From assembly GCA_964654605.1 (NCBI GenBank), contig CAZZLW010000071.1:1-64000 (forward strand): DNA of 64,000 nt, written 5' to 3'. Of this stretch, positions 34,041 through 42,608 are shown piece after piece. Made by a program: the position numbers and the translations under genes. This DNA comes from Raineya sp964654605. Its GTDB lineage: Bacteria; Bacteroidota; Bacteroidia; Cytophagales; Thermonemataceae. Position 1 is the stretch's first letter, and each line of letters begins with the position of its first letter. The notes under the pieces were generated by a model. That model did not search any database. It saw only the letters and a list, made by a program, of their open reading frames with translations, and was not told where the DNA came from.

Positions 34041-36902
34041 ATGCCCAAAAATCCTGCTATTCGTTCGGTTCTTATTATTGGTTCAGGTCCTATTGTTATT
34101 GGTCAGGCTTGTGAGTTTGATTACTCGGGCTCACAGGCGGCTCGTTCTTTGCGTGAGGAAGGTATTGAGGTTATTCTTATCAATTCTAACCCTGCCACGA
34201 TAATGACAGACCCGCTCACCGCCGACCATATCTATCTCTTGCCGCTGGAACGAAAATCTATTGAATACATTTTGCAACGCCACCAAATTGATGCCGTTTT
34301 GCCGACAATGGGAGGACAAACGGCATTAAATTTAGCTATCAAATGCCACAAAGCAGGGCTTTGGGAAAAGTATGGTGTGCAGATGATAGGGGTAGATGTA
34401 AATGCCATTGAAACCACCGAAGACCGCGAGAAATTTCGTTTGCGAATGTTGGAACTTGGAGCAGGGGTTTGTAAAGGCGAAACGGCTACATCTTTTTTGC
34501 GAGGCAAAGAAATTGCTCAGCAAATTGGATTCCCGCTGGTGATTCGTCCTTCTTTTACATTGGGCGGAACAGGCGGAGGTTTTGTGAATGAAGAAAAAGA
34601 TTTTGACGAGGCTCTACGTAGGGGTTTGCAGGCTTCGCCTGTACACGAAGTACTTGTAGAACAATCTATTTTTGGTTGGAAAGAATTTGAACTGGAACTG
34701 CTTCGCGATAGCAAGGGAAATGTCATTATTATTTGCTCCATAGAAAACTTTGACCCTATGGGCATACATACAGGCGATAGCATTACGGTTGCTCCTGCTC
34801 TTACACTTTCCGATACTACCTACCAAAAAATGCGAGATTGGGCTATCAAGGTAATGAATGGCATTGGAAATTTTGCAGGAGGCTGTAACATTCAGTTTGC
34901 TGTAAATCCCAAAAATGAAGATGAAATCATTGTCATTGAAGTCAATCCAAGAGTTTCGCGTTCTTCGGCTCTGGCAAGCAAAGCTACGGGATACCCCATT
35001 GCTAAAATTGCCGCAAAACTTGCTATTGGCTATAATCTTGATGAACTCCCCAACCAAATTACGAAAACTACTTCTGCTTACTTTGAACCTGCTTTGGATT
35101 ATGTGATTGTAAAAATTCCTCGTTGGAATTTTGATAAGTTCCGTGGTGCCGATGATAGGCTCGGCTTGCAGATGAAATCTGTTGGTGAAGTAATGGGTAT
35201 TGGCAGAAATTTCCAAGAAGCATTGCAGAAAGCTTGCCAGAGTTTGGAAATCAAAAGAAATGGATTAGGGGCTGATGGCAGAGAAGTTACTGACCAGCAA
35301 ATTTTACTGAAAAGTTTAGAAAATCCTTCCGCCAACCGACTTTTTCATATTTACGATGCCTTCAAGATGGGCATTTCTTTCAAAACCATTCAGAAACTCA
35401 CCCAAATTGACCCTTGGTTTTTACACCAAATAGAAGAGTTGGTTCTTTTGGAAAAAGAAATTCAAAAATACACTTTGCAAGATATTCCTGCTCAATTGCT
35501 TTGGGAGGCAAAACGTAAAGGTTATGCCGATAGGCAAATAGCCCATTTATTGCGTTGCTTAGAAAGCGAAGTCTATAAAAAACGCAAAGAGTTAGGCATT
35601 GAGCGTACTTACAATATGGTAGATACTTGTGCCGCTGAATTTGAAGCAGTTACGCCCTATTATTATTCTACTTTTACCTCACCCCCCAGCTTTTCAGAAG
35701 TGGAGAATAAACCAGCCGATATAGCCCTTGCTTATCAAGAAAAAACAAAGCCTAAAAAAGTTGTAATATTAGGTTCGGGACCCAATAGGATAGGGCAAGG
35801 GATAGAATTTGACTACTCTTGCGTACACGGTGTTTTGGCGGCGAAAGAGTGTGGCTACGAAACCATAATGATAAACTGCAACCCTGAAACCGTTTCTACA
35901 GACTTTGATATTGCCGATAAACTTTACTTTGAGCCTGTTTTTTGGGAACACATCTACGATATTATTCAAAAAGAACAGCCCGAAGGGGTCATTGTGCAAT
36001 TGGGCGGTCAGACGGCTCTGAAACTTGCCGAAAAGCTCAATCGTTATGGCATAAAAATTATTGGTACAAGTTATGAATCTTTGGATATTGCCGAAGATAG
36101 AGGTAAGTTTTCTAACTTGCTCAAAGACTTGGGAATTCCTTATCCACAATTTGGCGTTATTGAAGACGCCGATAGTGCCGTAGAATTGGCAAGAGATTTG
36201 GGCTTTCCTTTGCTGGTGCGTCCCAGTTATGTTTTGGGAGGGCAAAGTATGAAAATCGTTATCAACGAGCAAGAATTGGAAGAACACGTTGTCAAGATTT
36301 TGAACGAAAATCCTGATAATAAAATTTTGCTTGACCACTTTCTGGAAGGGGCGATTGAAGCCGAAGCCGATGCTATTTGTGATGGAAAAGATGTGTATAT
36401 CATTGGCATAATGGAACACATTGAGCCTGCAGGTATTCATTCAGGCGATAGCAATGCTGTTTTACCTCATTTTTCGCTCAACCCAATGATGATTGAGCAA
36501 ATTGAAATTTATACCCAAAAAATAGCTTTGGCTCTCAATACTATTGGGCTTATCAACATTCAATTTGCTATCAAAGATAACAAAGTGTATGTAATTGAGG
36601 CAAACCCTCGTGCCAGCCGAACCGTTCCTTTTATCTGTAAAGCCTATCAGGAGCCGTATATCAATTATGCGGTAAAGATTATGCTTGGAGAAAATAAGCT
36701 CAAAGATTTTAGCTTCAATCCCAAACGCAAAGGTTATGCTATCAAACAACCTGTGTTTTCTTTTGAAAAATTCCCGAATGTGAATAAAGAACTGGGTCCA
36801 GAGATGAAATCCACAGGCGAGGCAATTCTCTTTATTGAAAACCTTATGGACGATACCTTCCAAAAACTTTACGAGGAACGCAATTTGTATTTGAGCAGGT
36901 AA
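34041..36902 (+). CDS. carB: Carbamoyl-phosphate synthase large subunit, lacking the C-terminal allosteric domain
   Basis: Makes carbamoyl phosphate for arginine and pyrimidine synthesis, together with the glutaminase subunit CarA. The two homologous ATP-grasp halves are both complete: SVLIIGSGPIVIGQACEFDYSG then FTLGGTGGGF and VIEVNPRVSRSSALASKATGYP in the first, VVILGSGPNRIGQGIEFDYSC, SYVLGGQSM and VIEANPRASRTVPF in the second. At 953 residues it stops where the roughly 140-residue MGS-type regulatory domain of the 1073-residue E. coli enzyme would begin, so UMP/ornithine control of that kind should be absent. The same short form is known in other Bacteroidota. carA is not adjacent. Confidence 0.95.
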   Translation: MPKNPAIRSVLIIGSGPIVIGQACEFDYSGSQAARSLREEGIEVILINSNPATIMTDPLTADHIYLLPLERKSIEYILQRHQIDAVLPTMGGQTALNLAIKCHKAGLWEKYGVQMIGVDVNAIETTEDREKFRLRMLELGAGVCKGETATSFLRGKEIAQQIGFPLVIRPSFTLGGTGGGFVNEEKDFDEALRRGLQASPVHEVLVEQSIFGWKEFELELLRDSKGNVIIICSIENFDPMGIHTGDSITVAPALTLSDTTYQKMRDWAIKVMNGIGNFAGGCNIQFAVNPKNEDEIIVIEVNPRVSRSSALASKATGYPIAKIAAKLAIGYNLDELPNQITKTTSAYFEPALDYVIVKIPRWNFDKFRGADDRLGLQMKSVGEVMGIGRNFQEALQKACQSLEIKRNGLGADGREVTDQQILLKSLENPSANRLFHIYDAFKMGISFKTIQKLTQIDPWFLHQIEELVLLEKEIQKYTLQDIPAQLLWEAKRKGYADRQIAHLLRCLESEVYKKRKELGIERTYNMVDTCAAEFEAVTPYYYSTFTSPPSFSEVENKPADIALAYQEKTKPKKVVILGSGPNRIGQGIEFDYSCVHGVLAAKECGYETIMINCNPETVSTDFDIADKLYFEPVFWEHIYDIIQKEQPEGVIVQLGGQTALKLAEKLNRYGIKIIGTSYESLDIAEDRGKFSNLLKDLGIPYPQFGVIEDADSAVELARDLGFPLLVRPSYVLGGQSMKIVINEQELEEHVVKILNENPDNKILLDHFLEGAIEAEADAICDGKDVYIIGIMEHIEPAGIHSGDSNAVLPHFSLNPMMIEQIEIYTQKIALALNTIGLINIQFAIKDNKVYVIEANPRASRTVPFICKAYQEPYINYAVKIMLGENKLKDFSFNPKRKGYAIKQPVFSFEKFPNVNKELGPEMKSTGEAILFIENLMDDTFQKLYEERNLYLSR

Positions 36903-36928
36903 TTTTGAGAGAAAAATAGAGTTTTGCT

Positions 36929-38443
36929 TCAAAATGAAGCAAGTTGGGCAAAGGCAGATGTGAGTTCTTCTAAAAGCATAGTAGGCGTAATGGCAATGGC
37001 GTTGCGTTTTTGTTGTGCCAAATCGCCTGCAAGTCCGTGTGCATAAACGCCTATGCAAAGGGCTTGTTCAGGTGGGTAGCCTTGTGCCAAAAGTGCCGTA
37101 ATAATGCCTGTAAGTACATCGCCCATACCGCCTGTTGCCATAGCGGGGTTGCCTGTGGAATTGAAAAAAACTTTTCCTTCGGGGGTAGCTATTCGTGAGT
37201 AAGCCCCTTTGAATAGCACAAAACATTGATATTTTTGAGCAAAAGAAACCTGTTTTTCTAATGCTTCGTAGTCGTTTTGCCAAGAGCCAGCCAAACGTTC
37301 AAATTCCTTGGGGTGTGGGGTAAGGATTGAATGTTTGGGCAAAAATGAAAGCCAATCGGGGTTTTGAGCCATTATATTTAAGGCATCGGCATCAAGCACC
37401 AGCGGAATTTGGACATTTTGCAAAAGGTTTTTCAAGAAAGTTTGTGTTTCTTCGTGCAAACCTATTCCACAGCCAACACCAATGGCTTTGAAAATGGAAA
37501 AATCGTGCTTATCATTACAAATATAATGCTTTGTAGAAGATAGCAAAAGCATAGCTTCGGGAACAGCCGTTTGCAGTGGCGAATAATTGCAGGGTGGTAC
37601 AAGCAGTGTAAGCAAGCCTGTCCCCGCCAGCAGGCAAGCTCTTGCCGCAAGAATAGACGCTCCTCCTTTGCCCAAACTGCCCGCTACAAGCAAACTATGC
37701 CCCAATGTGCCTTTATGAGCAAAAATAGGACGTGGTAGTCGCTCCTGATACCCATTTCTGATAGTTTTTTCTGAAAGCATAAAGTAGTTGCTGGACATTT
37801 CTTGTTCATAATCTTTGAGCAAACCAATATCCAGCACTACAATTTTCCCTGCAAAATTTCCGGTTTGTGGCAAAAGCATATTGAGCTTTGCCTGATGAAA
37901 GGTGAGGGTGTAGTTTGCTTTGAAAATTGTGCTTTCAGTTTTTTGTATTTGGTCGGCGTACATTCCCGAAGGAATATCTATGGCAATTTTGAGATTGGGT
38001 AAGGTATTTATTTGGGCAATCAAATCGGCAAGCCAGCCTTCCAAAGGACGAGAAAGCCCTGCACCAAAAATGGCATCTATGCAGATACTTTCGGCAGGAA
38101 TATGCAGTTGGGTATTTTGAGCATTGATAAGCGAGAGTGGAATTTCTTTGGGCAATCTTTCGTAATTGATTTGGCAATCGGTAGAAACTTGTGGGCTATT
38201 TTCAAGCCAAAACACTTCTACTTCTTTACCTTGATTATGCAAAAGCCGAGCGATTGCCAAACCATCGCCGCCATTATTGCCCCTACCTGCCAAAATGGTA
38301 AATTTTTGAGCAGAAAGGTTCTGTAAGATCCATTTTACACATTCATTGGCGGCAGTTTCCATCAAATCAATGGAAGCAATGGGTTTGTGCAAAATGGTGA
38401 GCCTATCTAATTCACGAATCTGTGAAGCCGAAAGTATTTTCAT
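36929..38443 (-). CDS. nnrD: Bifunctional NAD(P)H-hydrate repair enzyme (epimerase plus ADP-dependent dehydratase)
   Basis: Repairs damaged NADHX and NADPHX. The N-terminal YjeF-type epimerase domain (about 1-215) shows AGRGNNGGDGLAIARLL and the DAIFGAGLSRPL block. The C-terminal ribokinase-like dehydratase domain (about 225-504) shows KGTLGHSLLVAGSLGKGGAS, LDADALNIMAQ, TPHPKEFERL and the signature GNPAMATGGMGDVLTGI. At 504 residues it matches the fused two-domain form. It is convergent with carB (26-base gap). The DUF1036-like gene ends 1 base upstream of its start on the same strand. Confidence 0.95.
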   Translation of the reverse strand: MKILSASQIRELDRLTILHKPIASIDLMETAANECVKWILQNLSAQKFTILAGRGNNGGDGLAIARLLHNQGKEVEVFWLENSPQVSTDCQINYERLPKEIPLSLINAQNTQLHIPAESICIDAIFGAGLSRPLEGWLADLIAQINTLPNLKIAIDIPSGMYADQIQKTESTIFKANYTLTFHQAKLNMLLPQTGNFAGKIVVLDIGLLKDYEQEMSSNYFMLSEKTIRNGYQERLPRPIFAHKGTLGHSLLVAGSLGKGGASILAARACLLAGTGLLTLLVPPCNYSPLQTAVPEAMLLLSSTKHYICNDKHDFSIFKAIGVGCGIGLHEETQTFLKNLLQNVQIPLVLDADALNIMAQNPDWLSFLPKHSILTPHPKEFERLAGSWQNDYEALEKQVSFAQKYQCFVLFKGAYSRIATPEGKVFFNSTGNPAMATGGMGDVLTGIITALLAQGYPPEQALCIGVYAHGLAGDLAQQKRNAIAITPTMLLEELTSAFAQLASF

Positions 38444-38444
38444 A

Positions 38445-38912
38445 TCATTCTAAAAGATTGACCTGAAAAAAACCTTTGGGATTCCATTTCATTTCTCGGA
38501 ACGGATATGCTTCCAGTTGTTGCAGTTCTTGGGAATTGAGTTCGTTATCCAAAGCACTTGCAAGTGCCGAATTGTTGGCATAGGCAATATGAAAAGGCGA
38601 AGTGGGATGTACCATATAAAAAAGACTTCCGCCCCAGTTATCGTTACGATTTACAACATTGTGAGCGTGATAAAATACCCCTTTTTCGCGTTGAATATTT
38701 TTGAGCCACAAAGTTTTGCTTTTCTCTTTTTTCACTTCAAACCAACCATAAGTACAAAGAGCTACATCTCCTTCGGGCATACGTTTGTAATAAGCCAGTG
38801 CTACATACACATTTTTCTGACTTCTGTTGAAAAACGAAACCCTTACGCTATCTTGCGAAAAAGCAGAAATCCCTGCAAATACAAAAAACAATGAAAAAGC
38901 CCAAATTTTCAT
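38445..38912 (-). CDS. Secreted DUF1036-like protein
   Basis: 155 residues from the ATG at 38910-38912, which opens a signal peptide (MKIWAFSLFFVFAGISAFSQ). A longer upstream reading would overlap uppP and lacks a signal peptide at its start. The mature part has the pattern of DUF1036 proteins: FFNRSQKNVYVALAYYK followed by TYGWFEVKKEKSKTLWL (a tryptophan/glycine strand) and a later Tyr/His segment (GVFYHAHNVVN). Function unknown; likely periplasmic. It sits between uppP and nnrD in a four-gene run. Confidence 0.65.
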   Translation of the reverse strand: MKIWAFSLFFVFAGISAFSQDSVRVSFFNRSQKNVYVALAYYKRMPEGDVALCTYGWFEVKKEKSKTLWLKNIQREKGVFYHAHNVVNRNDNWGGSLFYMVHPTSPFHIAYANNSALASALDNELNSQELQQLEAYPFREMKWNPKGFFQVNLLE

Positions 38913-38980
38913 AAGCCAAACGATTTGGATTTTAGGCAAAGATACAGAAAATTTGGGAAGAGCAAAGTTATTTTGAAACT

Positions 38981-39778
38981 TTACAACATCTCCAACTTTA
39001 CCCCTGACCAAAGCAAAATTAGGATAAGTAAGCCAACTATAATTCTATACCAACCGAAAAGACGAAAGCCGTATTTGGTAAGATAACTGATAAAAAACCT
39101 AATAGCAAGCATAGCCACTACAAAGGCAACTGCATTACCTACCAGCAAAACAAACCAAGATTGTTGTGCTTGCTCAATGAAAATCTCTTTGGTATCCCAA
39201 ATGCTTTTGGCAGTAGCCGCAAACATTGTGGGCAGAGCCAAGAAAAATGAAAATTCGGCAGAAGTACGGCGATTAAGCCCTTGTGTCAGACCGCCTACAA
39301 TGGTTGCCGCCGAACGGCTTACCCCTGGCACCATCGCCAAACATTGAAAACAACCTATCCAAAAGGCAGTAGGGTAGGAAATTTCTTGGAGTTCAGTATT
39401 TTTCTCGTTTTTAGCGAACCACTTATCTACAAAAAGCAGAACAATACCACCTGCAAGCAAGGCAAAGGCTACTACATCAACCCTTTCCAAGAGAGCGTCA
39501 ATATGCTTTTTGAGTAAAGCACCCACTACCAAAGCGGGAATAAATCCAACGAAAAGTTTAATATAAAAATCTATGCTTTGAAAAAAGCGTTTCCAATAAA
39601 GCACTACTACCGAAAAAATTGCCCCAAGCTGAATAGCTACAATGTAGGTTTTGAAGAAATCATCAGCTTTCATTTGGGCTATGGCGGCAGTGAGTATCAT
39701 ATGCCCTGTGGAAGAAATAGGCAAAAACTCAGTAATACCTTCCACAATAGCCAGCAAAATCGCTTCCCAAAGGCTCAT
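38981..39778 (-). CDS. uppP: Undecaprenyl-diphosphate phosphatase
   Basis: Integral membrane enzyme that dephosphorylates undecaprenyl pyrophosphate to recycle the lipid carrier of peptidoglycan synthesis; it also confers bacitracin tolerance. 265 residues. The active-site motifs are complete: E13 and E17 with S23 and H26 in VEGITEFLPISSTGHM, and PGVSRSAATI in the second repeat, with seven to eight hydrophobic segments. It overlaps the DUF3098 gene upstream by 4 bases, an arrangement seen in other Bacteroidota. Confidence 0.96.
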   Translation of the reverse strand: MSLWEAILLAIVEGITEFLPISSTGHMILTAAIAQMKADDFFKTYIVAIQLGAIFSVVVLYWKRFFQSIDFYIKLFVGFIPALVVGALLKKHIDALLERVDVVAFALLAGGIVLLFVDKWFAKNEKNTELQEISYPTAFWIGCFQCLAMVPGVSRSAATIVGGLTQGLNRRTSAEFSFFLALPTMFAATAKSIWDTKEIFIEQAQQSWFVLLVGNAVAFVVAMLAIRFFISYLTKYGFRLFGWYRIIVGLLILILLWSGVKLEML

Positions 39779-39987
39779 TTTTTAGACTTGTAAAAGATTG
39801 CTACAAATTGTACCAAAAAACCCAAAAGCAGTACAATAGGTCCCAGTGTGATACCTAAAAAGCCAAATCCATAAGGTTCTTTATCCGAAGCCATAATGAT
39901 AAAGCCCAATACAATGAGTAAAAGCCCGAGTATCATTATGAAATAATTGGCTCTATCAAAAGGAAAGACAGGTTGTTTGTTGGTCAT
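39775..39987 (-). CDS. DUF3098-like small membrane protein
   Basis: 70 residues from MTNKQPVFPFDRANYF at 39987; an upstream extension would run into the bestrophin-like gene and is unlikely. Two membrane segments (about 17-33 and 43-65) follow a conserved-looking N-terminal FPFDRANY motif and flank a short MASDKEPYGFG loop. DUF3098 genes often sit between ftsX and uppP in this phylum, suggesting an envelope or division-related role. Here ftsX is missing and a bestrophin-like gene stands upstream. Confidence 0.8.
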   Translation of the reverse strand: MTNKQPVFPFDRANYFIMILGLLLIVLGFIIMASDKEPYGFGFLGITLGPIVLLLGFLVQFVAIFYKSKK

Positions 39988-40042
39988 AGCAAGTTTTTGG
40001 CAAAGAAAAAGTTTTTTTTGTAAAAAGACAAAAGAAATGCAA

Positions 40043-40867
40043 TCAAATATTCTGCTCTGCCTTGAAATTTGCCACATCTCTAATATTTACATTTTCAATC
40101 ATTGTTCGCATTTCTTCTAAATCTAAGTGTATATCGTCTTCGCCATATTGGTCAAAGGGATTTTCTAATTGCTCTTGGATATTGATAAGACTTACAAAGA
40201 CAAAGCTATACAATACTGCTGAAAGATAGCCAATCACAGGATAGGTGCTATCTTTGAGGTGATAAGCAAAATAAGGAGCATATAAAACGGGAAAACTATA
40301 CAAGAAAAAAATTGCATATACACGCAAAGCATAAGGAGTGCGATAGTAAAGAATTTTTTTCATTTTTTCAAAATCGGCTACGGCACGCGTAAAATACTGG
40401 TCGGCACGAGAAAGTTCGCTTGGCGTTACATTAGCTTTGCGAAAAGACTGAATGAACAAAGAAATTTCATCAAAACTGCGATAAATAGGTTTTTCCAATT
40501 CGCTTTGTTTTTCAGCTTGAGTATTGGTAAAAAAAAGAATAATGTAATTCATTGTTTTCAAAAGTAAGGTGGCACTTTTTTTGCAAAAACTTTCGTGTTC
40601 TCCACCAACCCAATTTTTGCTTGCATAAAATAAACCCATAAAATTGGATTTGAGAGAAGCATAGCTCATAATAGCTTCCTCTCTTCGCCGATAGGCACTA
40701 TTGATAGAAAAAACCACAGGAAAGATGATAGCTGTACCTACCAAAGTAATAGGCAAATCCCCTACAAAATTCATTTCTTTGCAGTAGTAGGTTGCTACCA
40801 CAGAAAGCGTTGTGATAATGAACGTCTTGTAATTGATAATGTTCCAAAGGCTTCTAAACAATTTCAT
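40043..40867 (-). CDS. Bestrophin-like anion channel family protein
   Basis: About 274 residues from the ATG at 40865-40867 (a TTG 21 bases upstream is an alternative start). Hydrophobic segments lie near residues 15-35, 40-57 and 185-240. The LENPFDQYGEDDIHLDLEE stretch (around 240-258) corresponds to the NPFG(E)DDDD-type acidic motif of bestrophins, a Ca2+-clasp element in animal homologues. Prokaryotic relatives form pentameric ion channels. The N-terminal motif and family length fit, though identity to classical bestrophins looks low. It is the first gene of the run leading to DUF3098, uppP, the DUF1036-like gene and nnrD. Confidence 0.75.
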   Translation of the reverse strand: MKLFRSLWNIINYKTFIITTLSVVATYYCKEMNFVGDLPITLVGTAIIFPVVFSINSAYRRREEAIMSYASLKSNFMGLFYASKNWVGGEHESFCKKSATLLLKTMNYIILFFTNTQAEKQSELEKPIYRSFDEISLFIQSFRKANVTPSELSRADQYFTRAVADFEKMKKILYYRTPYALRVYAIFFLYSFPVLYAPYFAYHLKDSTYPVIGYLSAVLYSFVFVSLINIQEQLENPFDQYGEDDIHLDLEEMRTMIENVNIRDVANFKAEQNI

Positions 40868-40967
40868 TGCAATAGTGCTTTTTAGCAAAGATACAAAATT
40901 AACATTTGCTTAACAATTTTTTAATAAAAAACTTTCTTTTTCGGCGATGATACTGCTGTTTTCTTAC

Positions 40968-40975
40968 TATTTTTG
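40968..40975 (+). promoter_or_regulatory. Candidate -7 element of lnt, decides the start codon
   Basis: TATTTTTG fits TAnnTTTG and overlaps a possible TTG start at 40973. Transcription would therefore begin downstream of that codon, supporting the ATG at 40994 as the real start. Confidence 0.45.
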
Positions 40976-40993
40976 GCTCGCAATTTGGTAGCT

Positions 40994-42607
40994 ATGCAAA
41001 GAATACTTCAAAATAATCGTATCCTCTTTTTCATTATTCCCATTTTTTTGAGCTTGGCTTGGTATGTACCAATGGGTTTTGTGGGTTTGTGGATAGGCTT
41101 TGCGTTGCTTTTGCAATTTGAAAAAAATCTATCCCAAAGCAAGTTTCGTTTTATACGATTTTGGGGCGGTGTATATCTGATACTATTTCTGTGGAACTTA
41201 TTTTGTACTTGGTGGGTAAAAAATGCTACTTGGGAAGGGGCTATCGCAATGATGGTTGCCAACACACTCTTAATGACTCTTCCCTTTGTAGCTTTTTATT
41301 TTGTAAAAAAACATCTGCCCAATGCTTGGGCTTTATGGGCTTTGGCATTTTTTTGGATAACCTTTGAGTATGCTCATTTGAATTGGGAATTGAGTTGGAC
41401 TTGGCTAAATTTGGGCAACGGATTTGCCTATTCGCATTGGGCAGTGCAATGGTACGAATATACAGGCACACTTGGCGGAACACTTTGGGTGTGGGGGGGA
41501 AGTATTTTGCTTTGGCAAGCCTCGCAAAATGGTTTTTTGCAAAAGCAAATGGTTGTTCTAGCTATTGTTGTTTTTTTGCCCATATTGCTATCTTTGGTTT
41601 TGTACTTTTCTTATCAGGAGCAAGGCAAAAATATTGAAATAGCGGTTGTTCAGCCAAATATAGACCCTTACACCGAAAAATTTATTGGTACAGAAAAGTT
41701 TATCCCTTACGATAAGCAAGCCGAAATACTGTTGCAATTGGCAAAAGAAAAAATTTCCCCACAAACCAAGTTACTGCTTTTCCCCGAAACGGCTTTTGAT
41801 GAAGGGTATGACGAAAAAAGTATTTTTCAGTATGCACCTATTCAGAAAATCAGAAGTTTTTTGAAAGAAAATCCGCAAATTTCGGTGCTTGGTGGTACTA
41901 CCTCTTGGCTTATTTATGGCAAAGAAAAACGTACAGCTACGGCTCGCCAAAATGAGCAAGTGGGCTTTTATGACGTGTTTAATACGGCAATGTTTCTGCG
42001 AAATGAGGTAGATAGTATTGCTTTTTATCATAAATCCAAGCTGGTGCCGCTTGTAGAATCAATGCCCTATGCCGAAGTAATTGAGAAAGTTTTGGGTAGT
42101 TTGGTGATTGAATTAGGCGGAACTTCGGGAGGATTAGGCTTTCAGAAAGAAGCAGAAATTTTTTCGGACAATCAATTTTCTTTCGCCCCAATTATTTGTT
42201 ATGAATCCATTTTTGGTGAATATGTAGCAAGCTATGTACGCAAAGGAGCTACTATTTTGTGTATCATTACTAACGATGGTTGGTGGGGCGATACACCGGG
42301 CTACCAACAGCATTGGCAAATGGCACGACTTCGGGCAATAGAAACGCGTAGAGCGGTTGCTCGTTCTGCAAATACAGGAATTTCTGGTTTTTTCAATCAG
42401 CGAGGAGATGTGATAGAGCAAACTCCCTTTTGGGTACGTGATGTTCGTAGGCAAATTTTGCAAGCAAATACCAAAAGCACCTTGTATGTACTATGGGGCG
42501 ATTGGCTCGGCAAAATAGCCTCTTGGGTTTCACTTGCCTTTCTTTCTTGGGCTATAATGATGAAATTTTGGCATAAAAAAAGACATTCATTGCAAAACTT
42601 GGTATAA
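40994..42607 (+). CDS. lnt: Apolipoprotein N-acyltransferase
   Basis: Third step of lipoprotein maturation: adds the N-acyl chain to the lipobox cysteine at the periplasmic face of the inner membrane. 537 residues from MQRILQNNRILFF. Six hydrophobic segments in the first 215 residues precede a nitrilase-like domain whose catalytic triad is visible: Glu in LLFPETAFDEG, Lys in AFYHKSKLVP and Cys in PIICYESIFGE. A final membrane segment closes the protein. The lipobox proteins in this window are its expected substrates. purH begins 1 base after its stop. Confidence 0.94.
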   Translation: MQRILQNNRILFFIIPIFLSLAWYVPMGFVGLWIGFALLLQFEKNLSQSKFRFIRFWGGVYLILFLWNLFCTWWVKNATWEGAIAMMVANTLLMTLPFVAFYFVKKHLPNAWALWALAFFWITFEYAHLNWELSWTWLNLGNGFAYSHWAVQWYEYTGTLGGTLWVWGGSILLWQASQNGFLQKQMVVLAIVVFLPILLSLVLYFSYQEQGKNIEIAVVQPNIDPYTEKFIGTEKFIPYDKQAEILLQLAKEKISPQTKLLLFPETAFDEGYDEKSIFQYAPIQKIRSFLKENPQISVLGGTTSWLIYGKEKRTATARQNEQVGFYDVFNTAMFLRNEVDSIAFYHKSKLVPLVESMPYAEVIEKVLGSLVIELGGTSGGLGFQKEAEIFSDNQFSFAPIICYESIFGEYVASYVRKGATILCIITNDGWWGDTPGYQQHWQMARLRAIETRRAVARSANTGISGFFNQRGDVIEQTPFWVRDVRRQILQANTKSTLYVLWGDWLGKIASWVSLAFLSWAIMMKFWHKKRHSLQNLV

Positions 42608-42608
42608 G

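Noticed and set aside
33907..34203. 98-residue reading frame upstream of and overlapping carB
   Set aside because: Out of frame with carB, hydrophobic low-complexity translation with no family resemblance; the carB promoter box lies inside it.
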